Position numbers and translations under genes: made by a program
Assembly (NCBI GenBank): GCA_020860245.1
Contig: JAJBUQ010000007.1
Location: forward strand, 1-63,916
Direction of reading: 5' to 3'
Source of the DNA: Rikenellaceae bacterium
Lineage (GTDB): Bacteria; Bacteroidota; Bacteroidia; Bacteroidales; Rikenellaceae
Length of the DNA: 63,916 bases
The notes under the pieces: generated by a model
The model's database searches: none
What the model saw: only the letters and a program-made list of their open reading frames with translations
Told to the model about the DNA's origin: nothing
Shown: positions 8,391-15,817 of the stretch, piece after piece
Layout of the letters: each line of letters begins with the position of its first letter
Position numbering within the stretch: the first letter of the stretch is position 1

Positions 8391-8420
8391 ACGGCCTAAT
8401 ACGGCCCACAACGGCCTCCT
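8391..8420. promoter_or_regulatory. Three helically phased ACGGCC repeats: candidate operator
   Basis: ACGGCCTAAT, ACGGCCCACA and ACGGCCTCCT occur back to back at 8391, 8401 and 8411, an exact 10-bp period that puts the three boxes on one face of the helix. They lie 26 bp upstream of the -7 box at 8446 and ahead of the excisionase-like gene. That is a plausible activator or repressor binding array for the excision/mobilization module. Confidence 0.5.
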
Positions 8421-8445
8421 AGTATCAATCCCGGAATTTTATGCT

Positions 8446-8453
8446 TATCTTTG
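8446..8453 (+). promoter_or_regulatory. -7 promoter element upstream of excisionase-like gene
   Basis: TATCTTTG matches TAnnTTTG and lies 30 bp ahead of the ATG at 8484. No convincing TTTG -33 box is seen, which fits an activator-dependent promoter using the upstream ACGGCC boxes. Confidence 0.45.
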
Positions 8454-8483
8454 TATTATACTAATTTATAATATTGTATTTGC

Positions 8484-8756
8484 ATGGATAATCCATTTGA
8501 AACGATCAACGGCAGACTGGAACGGCTGGAAAGCATGATGCAGTCATTAACGAACAATCTTTCGACGCTGACCCAGCGTAATTGAACAACACCCACATCC
8601 GATCTGGTCAAAATCGACCGGGCGTGCGAGATCACAGGCTATAAAAAAGGCTACATCTACGAACTCGTACATCACAACAAAATTCCCTATATTAAGAAAG
8701 GCCATTCCTTAAGGTTCAATACCGAGGAGTTGGAGAAATGAATGCTGTCAAAGTAA
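8484..8756 (+). pseudogene. Excisionase-like HTH gene with two in-frame TGA codons
   Basis: The first 33 codons (MDNPFETINGRLERLESMMQ, a short coiled coil) end at TGA 8583. The frame continues as a helix-turn-helix excisionase domain (DRACEITGYKKGYIYELVHH, then KIPYIKKGHSLRF) to a second TGA at 8739 and then MLSK and TAA at 8754. In this family the tail commonly reads ELEKWM, so the second TGA, and perhaps the first, stands where TGG would be expected. Xis proteins bend att DNA to drive excision, so a broken Xis would lock the element in place. Alternatively the TGA codons are read through; see the findings. Confidence 0.75.
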
Positions 8757-8775
8757 ACACCTAATATATTTTACT

Positions 8776-9132
8776 ATGACACGAATAATTGTTATTGCGG
8801 AGGATGAACTCCGTTCGCTCTTGCGTGGTGTAATCCGGGAATTTGTAACGGAACTTAAATCCGAAAAGAAGCCTGAACCCGATACCATGAATTTCGATTC
8901 ACTATTATCTTTCCTCTCCGAACAAGGGTATGATATCTCCAAATCGAAGTTCTATAAATTGAGTTCTAAAAACGAGATACCGCACCGTAAGCTCGGACGA
9001 AAGTTGATTTTCTCCCGCAAAGAAATTATGAATTGGATGGAACTCAATTTAGATGATCCGACAGATCGTCGTTCTGAGCAGGCAAGAATTTTGGCTGAAA
9101 GCGCAAGGAGAAAAATGCGTTACCGGAAGTGA
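8776..9132 (+). CDS. Helix-turn-helix (excisionase/MerR-like) DNA-binding protein
   Basis: This 118-aa protein has an N-terminal helical segment (ELRSLLRGVIREFVTELKS) and a central winged-helix of the excisionase type (ISKSKFYKLSSKNEIPHRKL, then GRKLIFSRKEIMNWM). The C-terminus is basic (SARRKMRYRK). Similar small HTH proteins accompany mobilization genes in Bacteroidota elements, where they regulate or aid excision and transfer. It starts 20 bp after the broken excisionase gene and is probably in the same transcript. The 526-bp gene-free stretch after it holds the repeat array and the relaxase leader. Confidence 0.75.
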   Translation: MTRIIVIAEDELRSLLRGVIREFVTELKSEKKPEPDTMNFDSLLSFLSEQGYDISKSKFYKLSSKNEIPHRKLGRKLIFSRKEIMNWMELNLDDPTDRRSEQARILAESARRKMRYRK

Positions 9133-9217
9133 GCGGTCGTCGCTGTCCACTCCGAGATTTTTATGGATCTCCGAGTGGACAGCGACCCGAATCCTCGTCG
9201 AGAGTGTGAGAATGAAA

Positions 9218-9394
9218 GACATCAAGACTGCAAGACGGAGATAATGCAAGACGTCAGACTGCAAGACTTCAAGACTGCTGACTGCAAGATTGCGTGACGG
9301 CTGACTTCAAGACCGCAGACTTCAAGACTGCGAGAGTACAAGAGTGCTGACTGCAGGACTGCGAGACTTCAGACTTCAAGATTGCAAGACGTCA
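9218..9394. repeat. Array of about 22 GACTKCAA-like 7-8-bp units
   Basis: The array can be cut into consecutive units beginning GA: gactgcaa, gacttcaa, gactgct, gaccgca and close variants. After the first few, unit lengths mostly cycle 7-8-8, giving a 23-bp super-period of about two helical turns. It has no coding character and lies between the HTH gene and the oriT-like leader of the relaxase. It could be an iteron-like binding array for a mobilization or replication protein. There are no unique spacers, so it is not a CRISPR. Confidence 0.75.
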
Positions 9395-9658
9395 GGGTAA
9401 GCGGTCGGCGGACCACCCCGAACCCACCGTATGCGATCAATCTGCCCGAACCTCGCCACGGGGCCGTTTCCAAAACGCCCTAGTTTATTAGGGCATTTTC
9501 TTTCCCGCATCACTTCGTGACGCTGAAAATGCCCCAATAAGCCAAAGGGGAAACCCCTTTGGAAACCCCGGTCCGTCCGATGGACGGACGCACCGCCGGA
9601 AACTTCGTAACCGGACGGTGCGACCAAACCGACTCCACAAACCGAAAAAACTACGATC
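9395..9658 (+). other. Hairpin-rich relaxase leader, candidate oriT
   Basis: Four inverted repeats are visible ahead of the relaxase start: GCCCTA/TAGGGC (9477-9494), CCAAAGGGG/CCCCTTTGG with an AAA loop (9542-9562), GTCCGTCC/GGACGGAC with a GAT loop (9571-9589), and a CACCG..CCGG/CCGG.CGGTG pair (9591-9620). MobV relaxases nick an oriT that normally lies directly upstream of their gene beside an inverted repeat, so this stretch is the best candidate. The nick position cannot be read from sequence alone. Confidence 0.5.
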
Positions 9659-11056
9659 ATGGGATACGTTGTATTGCACCTCGAAAAAGCCAAAGGAAAC
9701 GATAGCGGGATGACCGCCCACATCGAACGAAAAATAAACCCGAAAAATGCGGATCCGGAACGCACCCACCTGAACCGGGAACTGATCCAGCTCCCGCCTG
9801 GTGTGACTGACCGGACGCAGGCCATTCAACACCGCATCGCATCGGCAGGCATTAAACGTAAGATTACACACGATCAAGTCCGAGCCATCCGGCTCATGTT
9901 GTCCGGTACGCATGAGGATATGAAGTGAATCGAGCAAGCCGGAAAACTCGACGAATGGTGTGCTGATAACCTTCAATGATTAAACGAAACCTACGGAAAG
10001 GAGAATGTCGTTTCCGCCGTCTTGCATATGGACGAGAAAACACCGCACTTCCATGCGACCGTCGTACCGATAGTGACCGGTGAAAGAAGAAAAACCAGTC
10101 AGGCAAAAGAGCGGGATAGGCCGGCCAAGAAGTACCGGAAGAAAAACCCGAACCGCCCAAGGCTTTGCGCCGACGATGTGATGAACCGCACCAAACTGAA
10201 AGAGTATCAAGATACCTACGCTTTGATGATGGCGAAGTACGGACTTCAACGGGGCGTCGACGGCTCTAAGGCTCGACATATTTCTACCCGGGAACACTAC
10301 CGACAGTTAGGAAAAGAACGGGATTCGCTTAAATCTGAAGTCGAAGATTGGTATAAACAGCGGGATGACGCCCGGGACAAATTCTTCCATATGGACGGTT
10401 GTCTGAAGGATAAAGAGAAAAGACTGGCCGCCACCGAACAGAAAATCTTACAACTCGATAAAACGGTATGGAAAAAAGAGCTAAAGGCGAAAACCGCCAA
10501 CACGTTGATGAAGGCGGCGGATAGAGTGGGAACGCTTTTCAACGATACCAAAGGACCGGAGTATCAACGACAGATCGGGGAGCTTCAAAAGGAGATCGCT
10601 GAAAAGGACGCTGTGATCCGGGCAAAAGATGCCGCAATGGGGGCAATGGAAGCCCGCCATGAAAAAGAGGTAAAGGATAAAGACCGGATCATTGCGGAGA
10701 GGGATTCGGAGTTGGACCATCTGCATAGACTGTTTCCATACCTCCGGAACTTATTGAAATTAGAGAACTTCTTACGGGTGATAGGTTTTGCGAAAGACCA
10801 GGTCAAAAAACTTTTCCGTTTTGAAACCGTCGAGGTGAGGGGGGAACTTTATTCCAACGAGTTTAACCGGTCTTTCAACGCCGACGGCTCGACGGCAAAA
10901 CTAAGCGTGGATGAGAAGAATGAAGCCCGGGTTCTGCTCCACATCGACGGGAAAGACCACGTTCATTGGTTCCGGGAAAAACGAAGGGAAAATATACCGG
11001 AATGGGAAAAGAGCTTAGAGCCAAAGGATAAACATAGAAAATGCTTTAGGATATAA
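9659..11056 (+). pseudogene. MobV/Pre-family relaxase, interrupted by two in-frame TGA codons
   Basis: The frame is continuous over 465 codons except for TGA at 9926 and 9977. The N-terminus GYVVLHLEKAKGNDSGMTAH is typical of Bacteroidota MobV proteins. The metal-binding motif HMDEKTPHFHATVVP follows at 10025, and residues ~215-360 are a long coiled coil. The protein should nick oriT and lead transfer. The second TGA falls in DNLQ-stop-LNETYG, where relatives have tryptophan; the first falls in EDMK-stop-IEQ, where arginine or another residue is usual. A shorter product starting near 10028 would lack the N-terminal part of the nicking domain and is unlikely to be active. Confidence 0.85.
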
Positions 11057-11302
11057 CTAATCCCGTGCGGATTCATTTTTGAAAAGTTCGATCATATCTA
11101 TTCCCAACCCATTGGCTACCTTAACCAAAGTGGCTATTGTGAGATTGGTTCTGCCCTTTTCTATTCTTATAAGATTGTTGTATTCCATATCTATCTTATA
11201 AGCAAAATCTTTAATGGAAATATTTTGTCTCTTTCGTAATTCCCTGATTCGCAAACCCAATTCTTTCCGTACTTCTATTTTGTCAAGCATAATTTCTGTC
11301 AT
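11057..11302 (-). CDS. XRE-family transcriptional regulator
   Basis: This 81-aa protein is almost entirely a Cro/C1-type helix-turn-helix: LRIRELRKRQNISIKDFAYK and then DMEYNNLIRIEKGRTNLTIA. It is convergent with the relaxase, with the two stops adjacent. A perfect 18-bp palindrome lies 43 bp upstream of its start (11345-11362), and a related half-site overlaps its start codon, which suggests autoregulation and control of the rightward SLOG/repressor genes. It could be the antitoxin-like or control half of a small regulatory circuit; no toxin partner is visible. Confidence 0.85.
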   Translation of the reverse strand: MTEIMLDKIEVRKELGLRIRELRKRQNISIKDFAYKIDMEYNNLIRIEKGRTNLTIATLVKVANGLGIDMIELFKNESARD

Positions 11303-11344
11303 TTATGATTGACTTCAAAGAAATACGTTTATATTTGCAACTAT

Positions 11345-11362
11345 ACAATCATATATGATTGT
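11345..11362. promoter_or_regulatory. 18-bp perfect palindrome ACAATCATATATGATTGT, candidate XRE operator
   Basis: The site lies in the 100 bp between the XRE gene and the rightward promoter. A second, imperfect copy (GTCATTTATGATTGAC, 11299-11314) overlaps the XRE start codon. Two similar dyads at a divergent control region are the classic arrangement for Cro/C1-type repressors. Confidence 0.6.
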
Positions 11363-11404
11363 TTTAGTGGTTGTAGAAACAATTAAATAAAATTAAAAGT
11401 ATGC

Positions 11405-11412
11405 TATCTTTG
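11405..11412 (+). promoter_or_regulatory. -7 promoter element (TATCTTTG) of the rightward regulatory genes
   Basis: TATCTTTG matches TAnnTTTG and is followed by a leader of about 150 nt before the SLOG-like gene. In the leader, AAAGGTTAAACGACCTTT (11457-11474) can form a small hairpin. The distance to the XRE operator palindrome is 43 bp. Confidence 0.45.
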
Positions 11413-11562
11413 TGGAAACATTTGATATTGCTCTGACCGCAGGGGCAAAAAGATATAAAGGTTAAACGACCTTTATGCCGTACTGTAAACTTGCTCCTGC
11501 GCTTTTTTATAAAGCGTTGGGATATTATTTATTCAATTTCTCAAATCCCAAACCCACATCCC

Positions 11563-12108
11563 ATGCACCCAAATTTTATCCAACCGTCAAAAACGGTGGC
11601 CTTTACCGGCTACCGCCCGTATAAAATCACACAATCCGATCCCGATAATTCCCTGTTATTCGCCGAAGTACAAGCCCGTCTTCTCACCACCATTCACAGC
11701 CTTGCAAATAGGGGATTCACCATATTTCTGACGGGTATGGCCGAGGGATTCGACTTGATGGCCGCCCGTGCCGTACTGTTGGCGCAAAATACATTCTCCC
11801 ATCTCTAACTCATTGCCGTGATGCCATTCCTGGAACAGCCCCAGCGGTTCGATCCGTACTGGAAGGCCGAACACCGAAACGTTTTGAAGATGGCCGACAG
11901 CCACCTAACCGTTTCCTCCCGGTACTATTCCGGTGTATTCCATCGGCGCAACGAAGTGCTGATCGACCATTGTTCCGTGGTGGTATGTTATTACGACGGC
12001 CAACCAGGAGGAACCCATTACACTGTTAAACTTGCCCAAAGGCAAGGTCGTGAGATAATTAACCTATGTGAAACCCAGAAAGGCAGAAGCCTTATAAATC
12101 ACGGATAA
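11563..12108 (+). pseudogene. SLOG-family (DprA/YpsA-like nucleotide-binding) protein with premature TAA
   Basis: Starting at ATG 11563, the frame reads KTVAFTGYRPYKI, then FLTGMAEGFDLMAARAVL, a SLOG Rossmann fold typical of the DUF1273/YpsA-like proteins on Bacteroidota mobilizable elements. A TAA at 11806 follows FSHL. The frame then resumes with LIAVMPFLEQPQRFDPYW and ends at 12108 with CYYDGQPGGTHYTVKLA, the expected second half of the domain. CAA to TAA would explain the stop. The role of these proteins is poorly known; nucleotide-derived ligand binding is inferred from the fold. It sits 2 bp before the repressor gene. Confidence 0.75.
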
Positions 12109-12110
12109 TC

Positions 12111-12749
12111 ATGGAAAAATCTTTCACTACCGATTGGCTACGGCTCCAAATGGTGATCCGCTCGGCCGGAATGACCGTGAACAGTTTCGCCCATCATATC
12201 GGGTTGAAACGGTTGGAAAATCTCTATCAGATCAAAAAGGGAAATCACGGGATCAGCAAAACATTGGCAAGGCAGATCCATGCTCATTATCCCCGGTTTC
12301 CGGTGACATGGTTGGTGATGGGAGTGGAATTACCGGATGAGGAGGAAATAGTAGCGGACGACGAAAAGATTATCAGCATCCCTCTATTTAAGGTTTTTCC
12401 GCCATTCTGCGGCCTTGATAATAATCCGGACGACCATGTCATCCACTTGGGGGAAAGCATCGCACAAAGGGCGGAATTAGCGACCGTCAACACCGATGAA
12501 TCCTTATCACCAAAGATCCCGGTCGGGGCGATAGTTTTGCTCCGACCATTTGACGGGAAGATCATCTTCGGTAAATTCTATCTGATCGTAACCGAAAGCT
12601 ACTCCCTCATCCGCAAAGTCCGTTCGACCTACAATCCGGACGAATACCGGCTTACCACTCTCGACCCGGAGAACTTCGACGATATAATCCTTCCGAGTGA
12701 AAGAATTAAGAAAATTTATATCGTGGAGAGGGTGATTGTGGATGTTTAA
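12111..12749 (+). CDS. Phage-type repressor: XRE HTH plus S24/LexA-like domain
   Basis: In this 212-aa protein, residues 8-70 form a divergent helix-turn-helix (NSFAHHIGLKRLENLYQIKK). Residues ~85-212 look like a LexA/CI S24 domain (TDESLSPKIPVGAIVLLRPF, then GKFYLIVTESYSLIRKVRS), with candidate catalytic serine in DESLSP and lysine in IRKV. Such repressors silence element genes until DNA damage triggers self-cleavage. It is the last gene before the right att site. There is overlap in style with abi/phage repressors, but none of its targets can be seen directly. Confidence 0.75.
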   Translation: MEKSFTTDWLRLQMVIRSAGMTVNSFAHHIGLKRLENLYQIKKGNHGISKTLARQIHAHYPRFPVTWLVMGVELPDEEEIVADDEKIISIPLFKVFPPFCGLDNNPDDHVIHLGESIAQRAELATVNTDESLSPKIPVGAIVLLRPFDGKIIFGKFYLIVTESYSLIRKVRSTYNPDEYRLTTLDPENFDDIILPSERIKKIYIVERVIVDV

Positions 12750-12777
12750 ATAATATGAAATTTTAACGGTCCGGTTG

Positions 12778-12799
12778 TGGGGCAAATTCGTGGGGCAAA
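12778..12799. promoter_or_regulatory. Right pair of TGGGGCAAA repeats: candidate arm sites
   Basis: TGGGGCAAA occurs at 12778 and 12791 with a 13-bp period, 44 bp inside the right att repeat. The same core occurs at 3226-3261 inside the left end, where the first two boxes are also 12-13 bp apart. Confidence 0.55.
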
Positions 12800-12802
12800 A
12801 AC

Positions 12803-12837
12803 AAAAAAGAGTCACAACTTTCGTTGTAACTCTTTCA
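12803..12837. terminator. Hairpin terminator carried by the element, downstream of tRNA-Asn
   Basis: GAGTCACAAC and GTTGTAACTC (12809-12818, 12823-12832) pair with one mismatch and are flanked by A-rich and T-rich arms. On the minus strand it directly follows the tRNA. It is a diverged counterpart of the hairpin at 3011-3046, so the element brought a replacement terminator along with the replacement tRNA 3' end. Confidence 0.75.
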
Positions 12838-12842
12838 TTTTC

Positions 12843-12890
12843 AGGCTCCTCAACAAGGACTTGAACCTTGGACCCCCTGATTAACAGTCA
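12843..12890 (-). repeat. Right attachment-site repeat (3' part of intact tRNA-Asn)
   Basis: These 48 bases are identical to 3051-3098. They form the 3' half of the functional tRNA, from the anticodon loop to the acceptor end. Confidence 0.92.
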
Positions 12891-12919
12891 GGTGCTCTAA
12901 CCAACTGAGCTATTGAGGA
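12846..12919 (-). tRNA. tRNA-Asn (GTT)
   Basis: This 74-nt cloverleaf reads on the minus strand: acceptor TCCTCAA/TTGAGGA, D-arm with AGTTGGTTA, anticodon loop CTGTTAA giving GTT, T-arm with GGTTCAAGTCC, and discriminator G. The CCA end is not fully encoded (CCT follows). It is the integration target of the element to its left. Confidence 0.97.
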
Positions 12920-13008
12920 ATGCTTTGCGGTACTGTTATTTCCCGTTTGCGAGTGCAAATATAAAACGTCTTTTTTGTTTATGCAAATAAATTCGGAAAA
13001 TTTTATCG

Positions 13009-13713
13009 TTATTCCGGTATTTCCGGTGCTGTAAAAGCCTTTTTGCCGTTTAATCTGAAACTTACGTATGTAATCGGAATTCCCAGCTTCAGATAATATT
13101 CCTCATAAGTTGTTTTAACCGACAGTATTTCATCTGCAAATCCTGTTCCGTATATATCGGTATTCTCTTCTATTATTTCGAGTTCATTCGTTTCTATCAC
13201 CTGTTTTGTGTAATCGTGAAGCGGCAGGCAGTCGGTTTTAAGATGAATAATACCTTCCGGTTTTAGAAATTTCGAATACATCTCTAAAAAAGCAGCGGAG
13301 GTTAGACGTTTTTTTTCGCGTCCCTTCTTTAGCTGCGGATCAGGAAAAGTGATCCATATTTCATCGACTTCTTTTTCATCGAAAAATGAATTTATAAACT
13401 CGATCCTTGTCCGCAGAAATTCCACGTTCGGCATCTTGTTCTCGGTCGCTGTCTTAGCGCCCCGCCACATACGCGCGCCTTTGATGTCTACACCTATGTA
13501 ATTGATTCCGGGGTTACGTTCTCCCAAACCGACGGTATATTCTCCCCGTCCGCATCCTAATTCGAGGCATAAAGGATTTTGGTTTTTAAAGAAATCCTGC
13601 CGCCAATTCCCCTTGATCCGATGATCTTTGTTGAATATTTCACCGAATTCCGGTTGTAGAAGACACTGGAAGGTCTCGTTTTCCCTGAATCTTTTAAATT
13701 TATTTTTCCCCAT
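13009..13713 (-). CDS. trmB: tRNA (guanine-N7-)-methyltransferase
   Basis: This 234-aa TrmB methylates G46 in the tRNA variable loop using S-adenosylmethionine. The Rossmann glycine loop is LELGCGRGEYTVGL, followed by YIGVDIKGARMWRGA and WITFPDPQLKKGREKKRLT, the family's substrate-binding PDPW-like segment. The length is normal. It overlaps the upstream gldH gene by 14 bp, so the two are cotranscribed with ricT on the minus strand. Confidence 0.95.
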   Translation of the reverse strand: MGKNKFKRFRENETFQCLLQPEFGEIFNKDHRIKGNWRQDFFKNQNPLCLELGCGRGEYTVGLGERNPGINYIGVDIKGARMWRGAKTATENKMPNVEFLRTRIEFINSFFDEKEVDEIWITFPDPQLKKGREKKRLTSAAFLEMYSKFLKPEGIIHLKTDCLPLHDYTKQVIETNELEIIEENTDIYGTGFADEILSVKTTYEEYYLKLGIPITYVSFRLNGKKAFTAPEIPE

Positions 13714-14146
13714 TTTCTATTATCCTGATTCCTATGCCGGATATACCTTGAATCATTTCATCCGGCATAGTATGAGTGAATTTCATTCTATACTCCCCGT
13801 TCCTGAGGAATTTTACTTTGGACATGTATAGCGATTCCGTATCGCCGGATATAGGAATACTTCCGACTTGGGTTATCGGTATCGTAACAGTATCGACCAG
13901 ACAGAGATATCCCGGATCCATTGTCTCGATAATGAGAGTTAATTTATCATATTTGAAAAGTTCCGTAGTTCTTAAAAGAATGAAAATGTCGCAGAATGCT
14001 GTGGTATCCGTATTGTTAAAATAAACATAAGCCGGCTGGCCGCTGCTCCAGCCGGTATTTGTTATCCCTGTAAAATGTATGTTATTCTCGTTCTTACAGG
14101 ACGCAAAGAAAAGTAATACCGGTACAATCGATACCAAAAATCTCAT
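13700..14146 (-). CDS. gldH: Gliding-motility-type lipoprotein GldH
   Basis: This 148-aa protein has a signal peptide and lipobox (LLFFASC, Cys17) followed by the small beta-rich GldH domain (HFTGITNTGWSSGQPAYVYF, then PDEMIQGISGIGIRI near the end). GldH is widespread in Bacteroidota, including non-gliders, as part of the set associated with gliding and type IX secretion. It starts one base after ricT ends and overlaps trmB, the usual ricT-gldH-trmB arrangement in Bacteroidales. Confidence 0.9.
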   Translation of the reverse strand: MRFLVSIVPVLLFFASCKNENNIHFTGITNTGWSSGQPAYVYFNNTDTTAFCDIFILLRTTELFKYDKLTLIIETMDPGYLCLVDTVTIPITQVGSIPISGDTESLYMSKVKFLRNGEYRMKFTHTMPDEMIQGISGIGIRIIENGEK

Positions 14147-14147
14147 G

Positions 14148-15446
14148 TTATTGCTGTTGGGTATTTTTAGGTTTTTTGTTTCGGTATTTATTATTTTTTT
14201 TAGCAGGCTGACGCTTAGGCGGATCGTTATCTTTAGAGGCAGTACCCTGAATAGGTGCAGGCCGTTCTCCTTTCCGGTTATTATCGTTATTGCCGTTGCT
14301 CTGATTTTTTCTGTTCCTGTTCTTACGCGGTTTTTTTCCTGAGTCGAAGCGGGTGATGCTGTCTTCGCCTACCGCATTCCTGTAATCCGGCTCGACTTCT
14401 TTTTTAGCGGTATTGCTGTAATCGACAAGATTATCGACTTTTTTACCTTTGCGGTTCATGCGGATAATTTCGTTTACCCTCTCGATAGATACGGGAATCG
14501 AGGCTACGGCCGAATGCGGATCGCTGCTGAAGTACATCGTGCGATTGAATATGTCTGTCTTAACCAGGTGATAGTTAGCATCCATAGCCTCGAGAGGAGC
14601 GTGTATTCTCGGAAATTCCTTGCGCGCGTCGATATAAGTGTCGAGTTCGTATATCAGGCAGCACTTGAGCTTGCCGCACTGTCCTGCCAGCTTCTGCGGA
14701 TTGAGCGATATCTCCTGTACCCTTGCCGAATTAGTAGTTACCGAGACAAAATTCGATATCCACGAAGCACAACACAGTTCGCGTCCGCATGAACCGATTC
14801 CTCCGATGCGTCCCGCCTCCTGACGCGCTCCTATCTGCCTCATCTCGATGCGTATACGGAATCTCTCCGCGAATATTTTAATGAGTTCGCGGAAATCCAC
14901 CCTCTCGTCCGCAATGTAATAGAATATAGCCTTGAGTTTGCCTCCCTGATATTCGACGTCTCCAATCTTCATGTTGAGGTTCAGGTCCGCGGCGATTTGT
15001 CTCGATTGGATCATCGTAGGATGTTCGAGCGCTATTGCTTCCTGCCATTTTTCGATATCCGCAGGTTTTGCCTTACGGTATATTTTCTTGAATTCTGCAT
15101 TAGCGGTATTGAATCCGGTCTTCTTCATCTGTTTATAAACGATGTCTCCTGAAAGTGAGACTATACCTACATCATAGCCTGGATTCGATTCCACGGCAAC
15201 GATATCGCCTTTTCTCAGAGGCAGATCATTTACATTCCTGTAATAACCCTTGCGGGTATTCTTGAATTGTATCTCGAATATATCGTCAGGTTTGTTATTA
15301 GGGTAATCTTCCAGCCAATCGTACGCATTCAGTTTACTTCCCCCTGCACATACGGATACTTTAGTGTCCTCTCCGTCGGAGATAAAACAGCACCCGCGTC
15401 CTATATTTAATTTACAGTTATTTTTCTTACAGTTGTCACAACTCAT
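14148..15446 (-). CDS. ricT: RicT/PSP1-domain protein (regulatory iron-sulfur complex subunit)
   Basis: This 432-aa protein has a cysteine-rich N-terminus (MSCDNCKKNNCKL), a PSP1 domain with GIGSCGRELCCASWISNF at about residues 215-235, and KLAGQCGKLKCCL near 250. The C-terminal ~90 residues are lysine/arginine/asparagine-rich low complexity (KKPRKNRNRKNQSNGNNDNN). In Bacillus, RicT (YaaT) works with RicA and RicF on an Fe-S-containing complex acting with RNase Y; the role in Bacteroidota is inferred. The basic tail suggests nucleic acid contact. It is the first gene of a three-gene operon. Confidence 0.9.
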   Translation of the reverse strand: MSCDNCKKNNCKLNIGRGCCFISDGEDTKVSVCAGGSKLNAYDWLEDYPNNKPDDIFEIQFKNTRKGYYRNVNDLPLRKGDIVAVESNPGYDVGIVSLSGDIVYKQMKKTGFNTANAEFKKIYRKAKPADIEKWQEAIALEHPTMIQSRQIAADLNLNMKIGDVEYQGGKLKAIFYYIADERVDFRELIKIFAERFRIRIEMRQIGARQEAGRIGGIGSCGRELCCASWISNFVSVTTNSARVQEISLNPQKLAGQCGKLKCCLIYELDTYIDARKEFPRIHAPLEAMDANYHLVKTDIFNRTMYFSSDPHSAVASIPVSIERVNEIIRMNRKGKKVDNLVDYSNTAKKEVEPDYRNAVGEDSITRFDSGKKPRKNRNRKNQSNGNNDNNRKGERPAPIQGTASKDNDPPKRQPAKKNNKYRNKKPKNTQQQ

Positions 15447-15817
15447 ATATTGAAAATTTAGCTACAAAGTTACTTTTATTTTATATATTTTCCTATAACG
15501 GTTTTGGTACCGGAGACAGATATATCGAATCCGAAAATTTTTTGGCGGCTAATGAATTAAAGTCTGTAAAGCCCGTATAAACCACTGTATATATTTGTTT
15601 TAAATTATAATCTTCCAAAATGCATAGTAATTAATTCCAAGAAAATACAATAAAAACGATGTAGTAACGATATAAAAATTACACCGTAACATTATTATTT
15701 AACGCGTATGTAAATATTTTATTCATGTGTTAATTTAATGTTAATTTTTGAAAAATTAGGAAACTTTTTTTACTTATTTAGTTTTCTTTAATACATTCGC
15801 AGAAAATTATAAAAAAA
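15447..15817. other. Divergent intergenic region between ricT and the efflux operon
   Basis: This is 371 bp of AT-rich DNA without coding potential. On the minus strand TAACTTTG at 15465-15472 fits a -7 box for ricT, 19 nt from its start codon. For the TetR gene I see only degenerate matches (for example TAGTTTTC near 15779). No convincing TetR operator palindrome could be read by eye. Confidence 0.5.

Larger units (their letters stand above)
3051..12890. mobile_element. Integrated mobilizable element in tRNA-Asn (about 9.8 kb)
   Basis: A 48-bp perfect direct repeat (3051-3098 and 12843-12890) bounds the element. The right copy is the 3' part of an intact tRNA-Asn gene; the left copy is only that fragment. 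Inside are an integrase at the left end, an excisionase-like gene, an HTH protein, an oriT-like leader, a MobV relaxase, regulators and cargo. There are no conjugation (tra) genes, so it would depend on a helper conjugative element. The excisionase, relaxase and SLOG genes carry premature stops, so excision and transfer are probably impaired. Confidence 0.9.

Noticed and set aside
9218-9394. CRISPR array
   Set aside because: Units are only 7-8 bp and contiguous, with no spacers and no cas genes in the window.
9376-10297. Long minus-strand frames opposite the relaxase leader and relaxase
   Set aside because: They follow the codon shadow of the plus-strand gene, have odd compositions and match no family.
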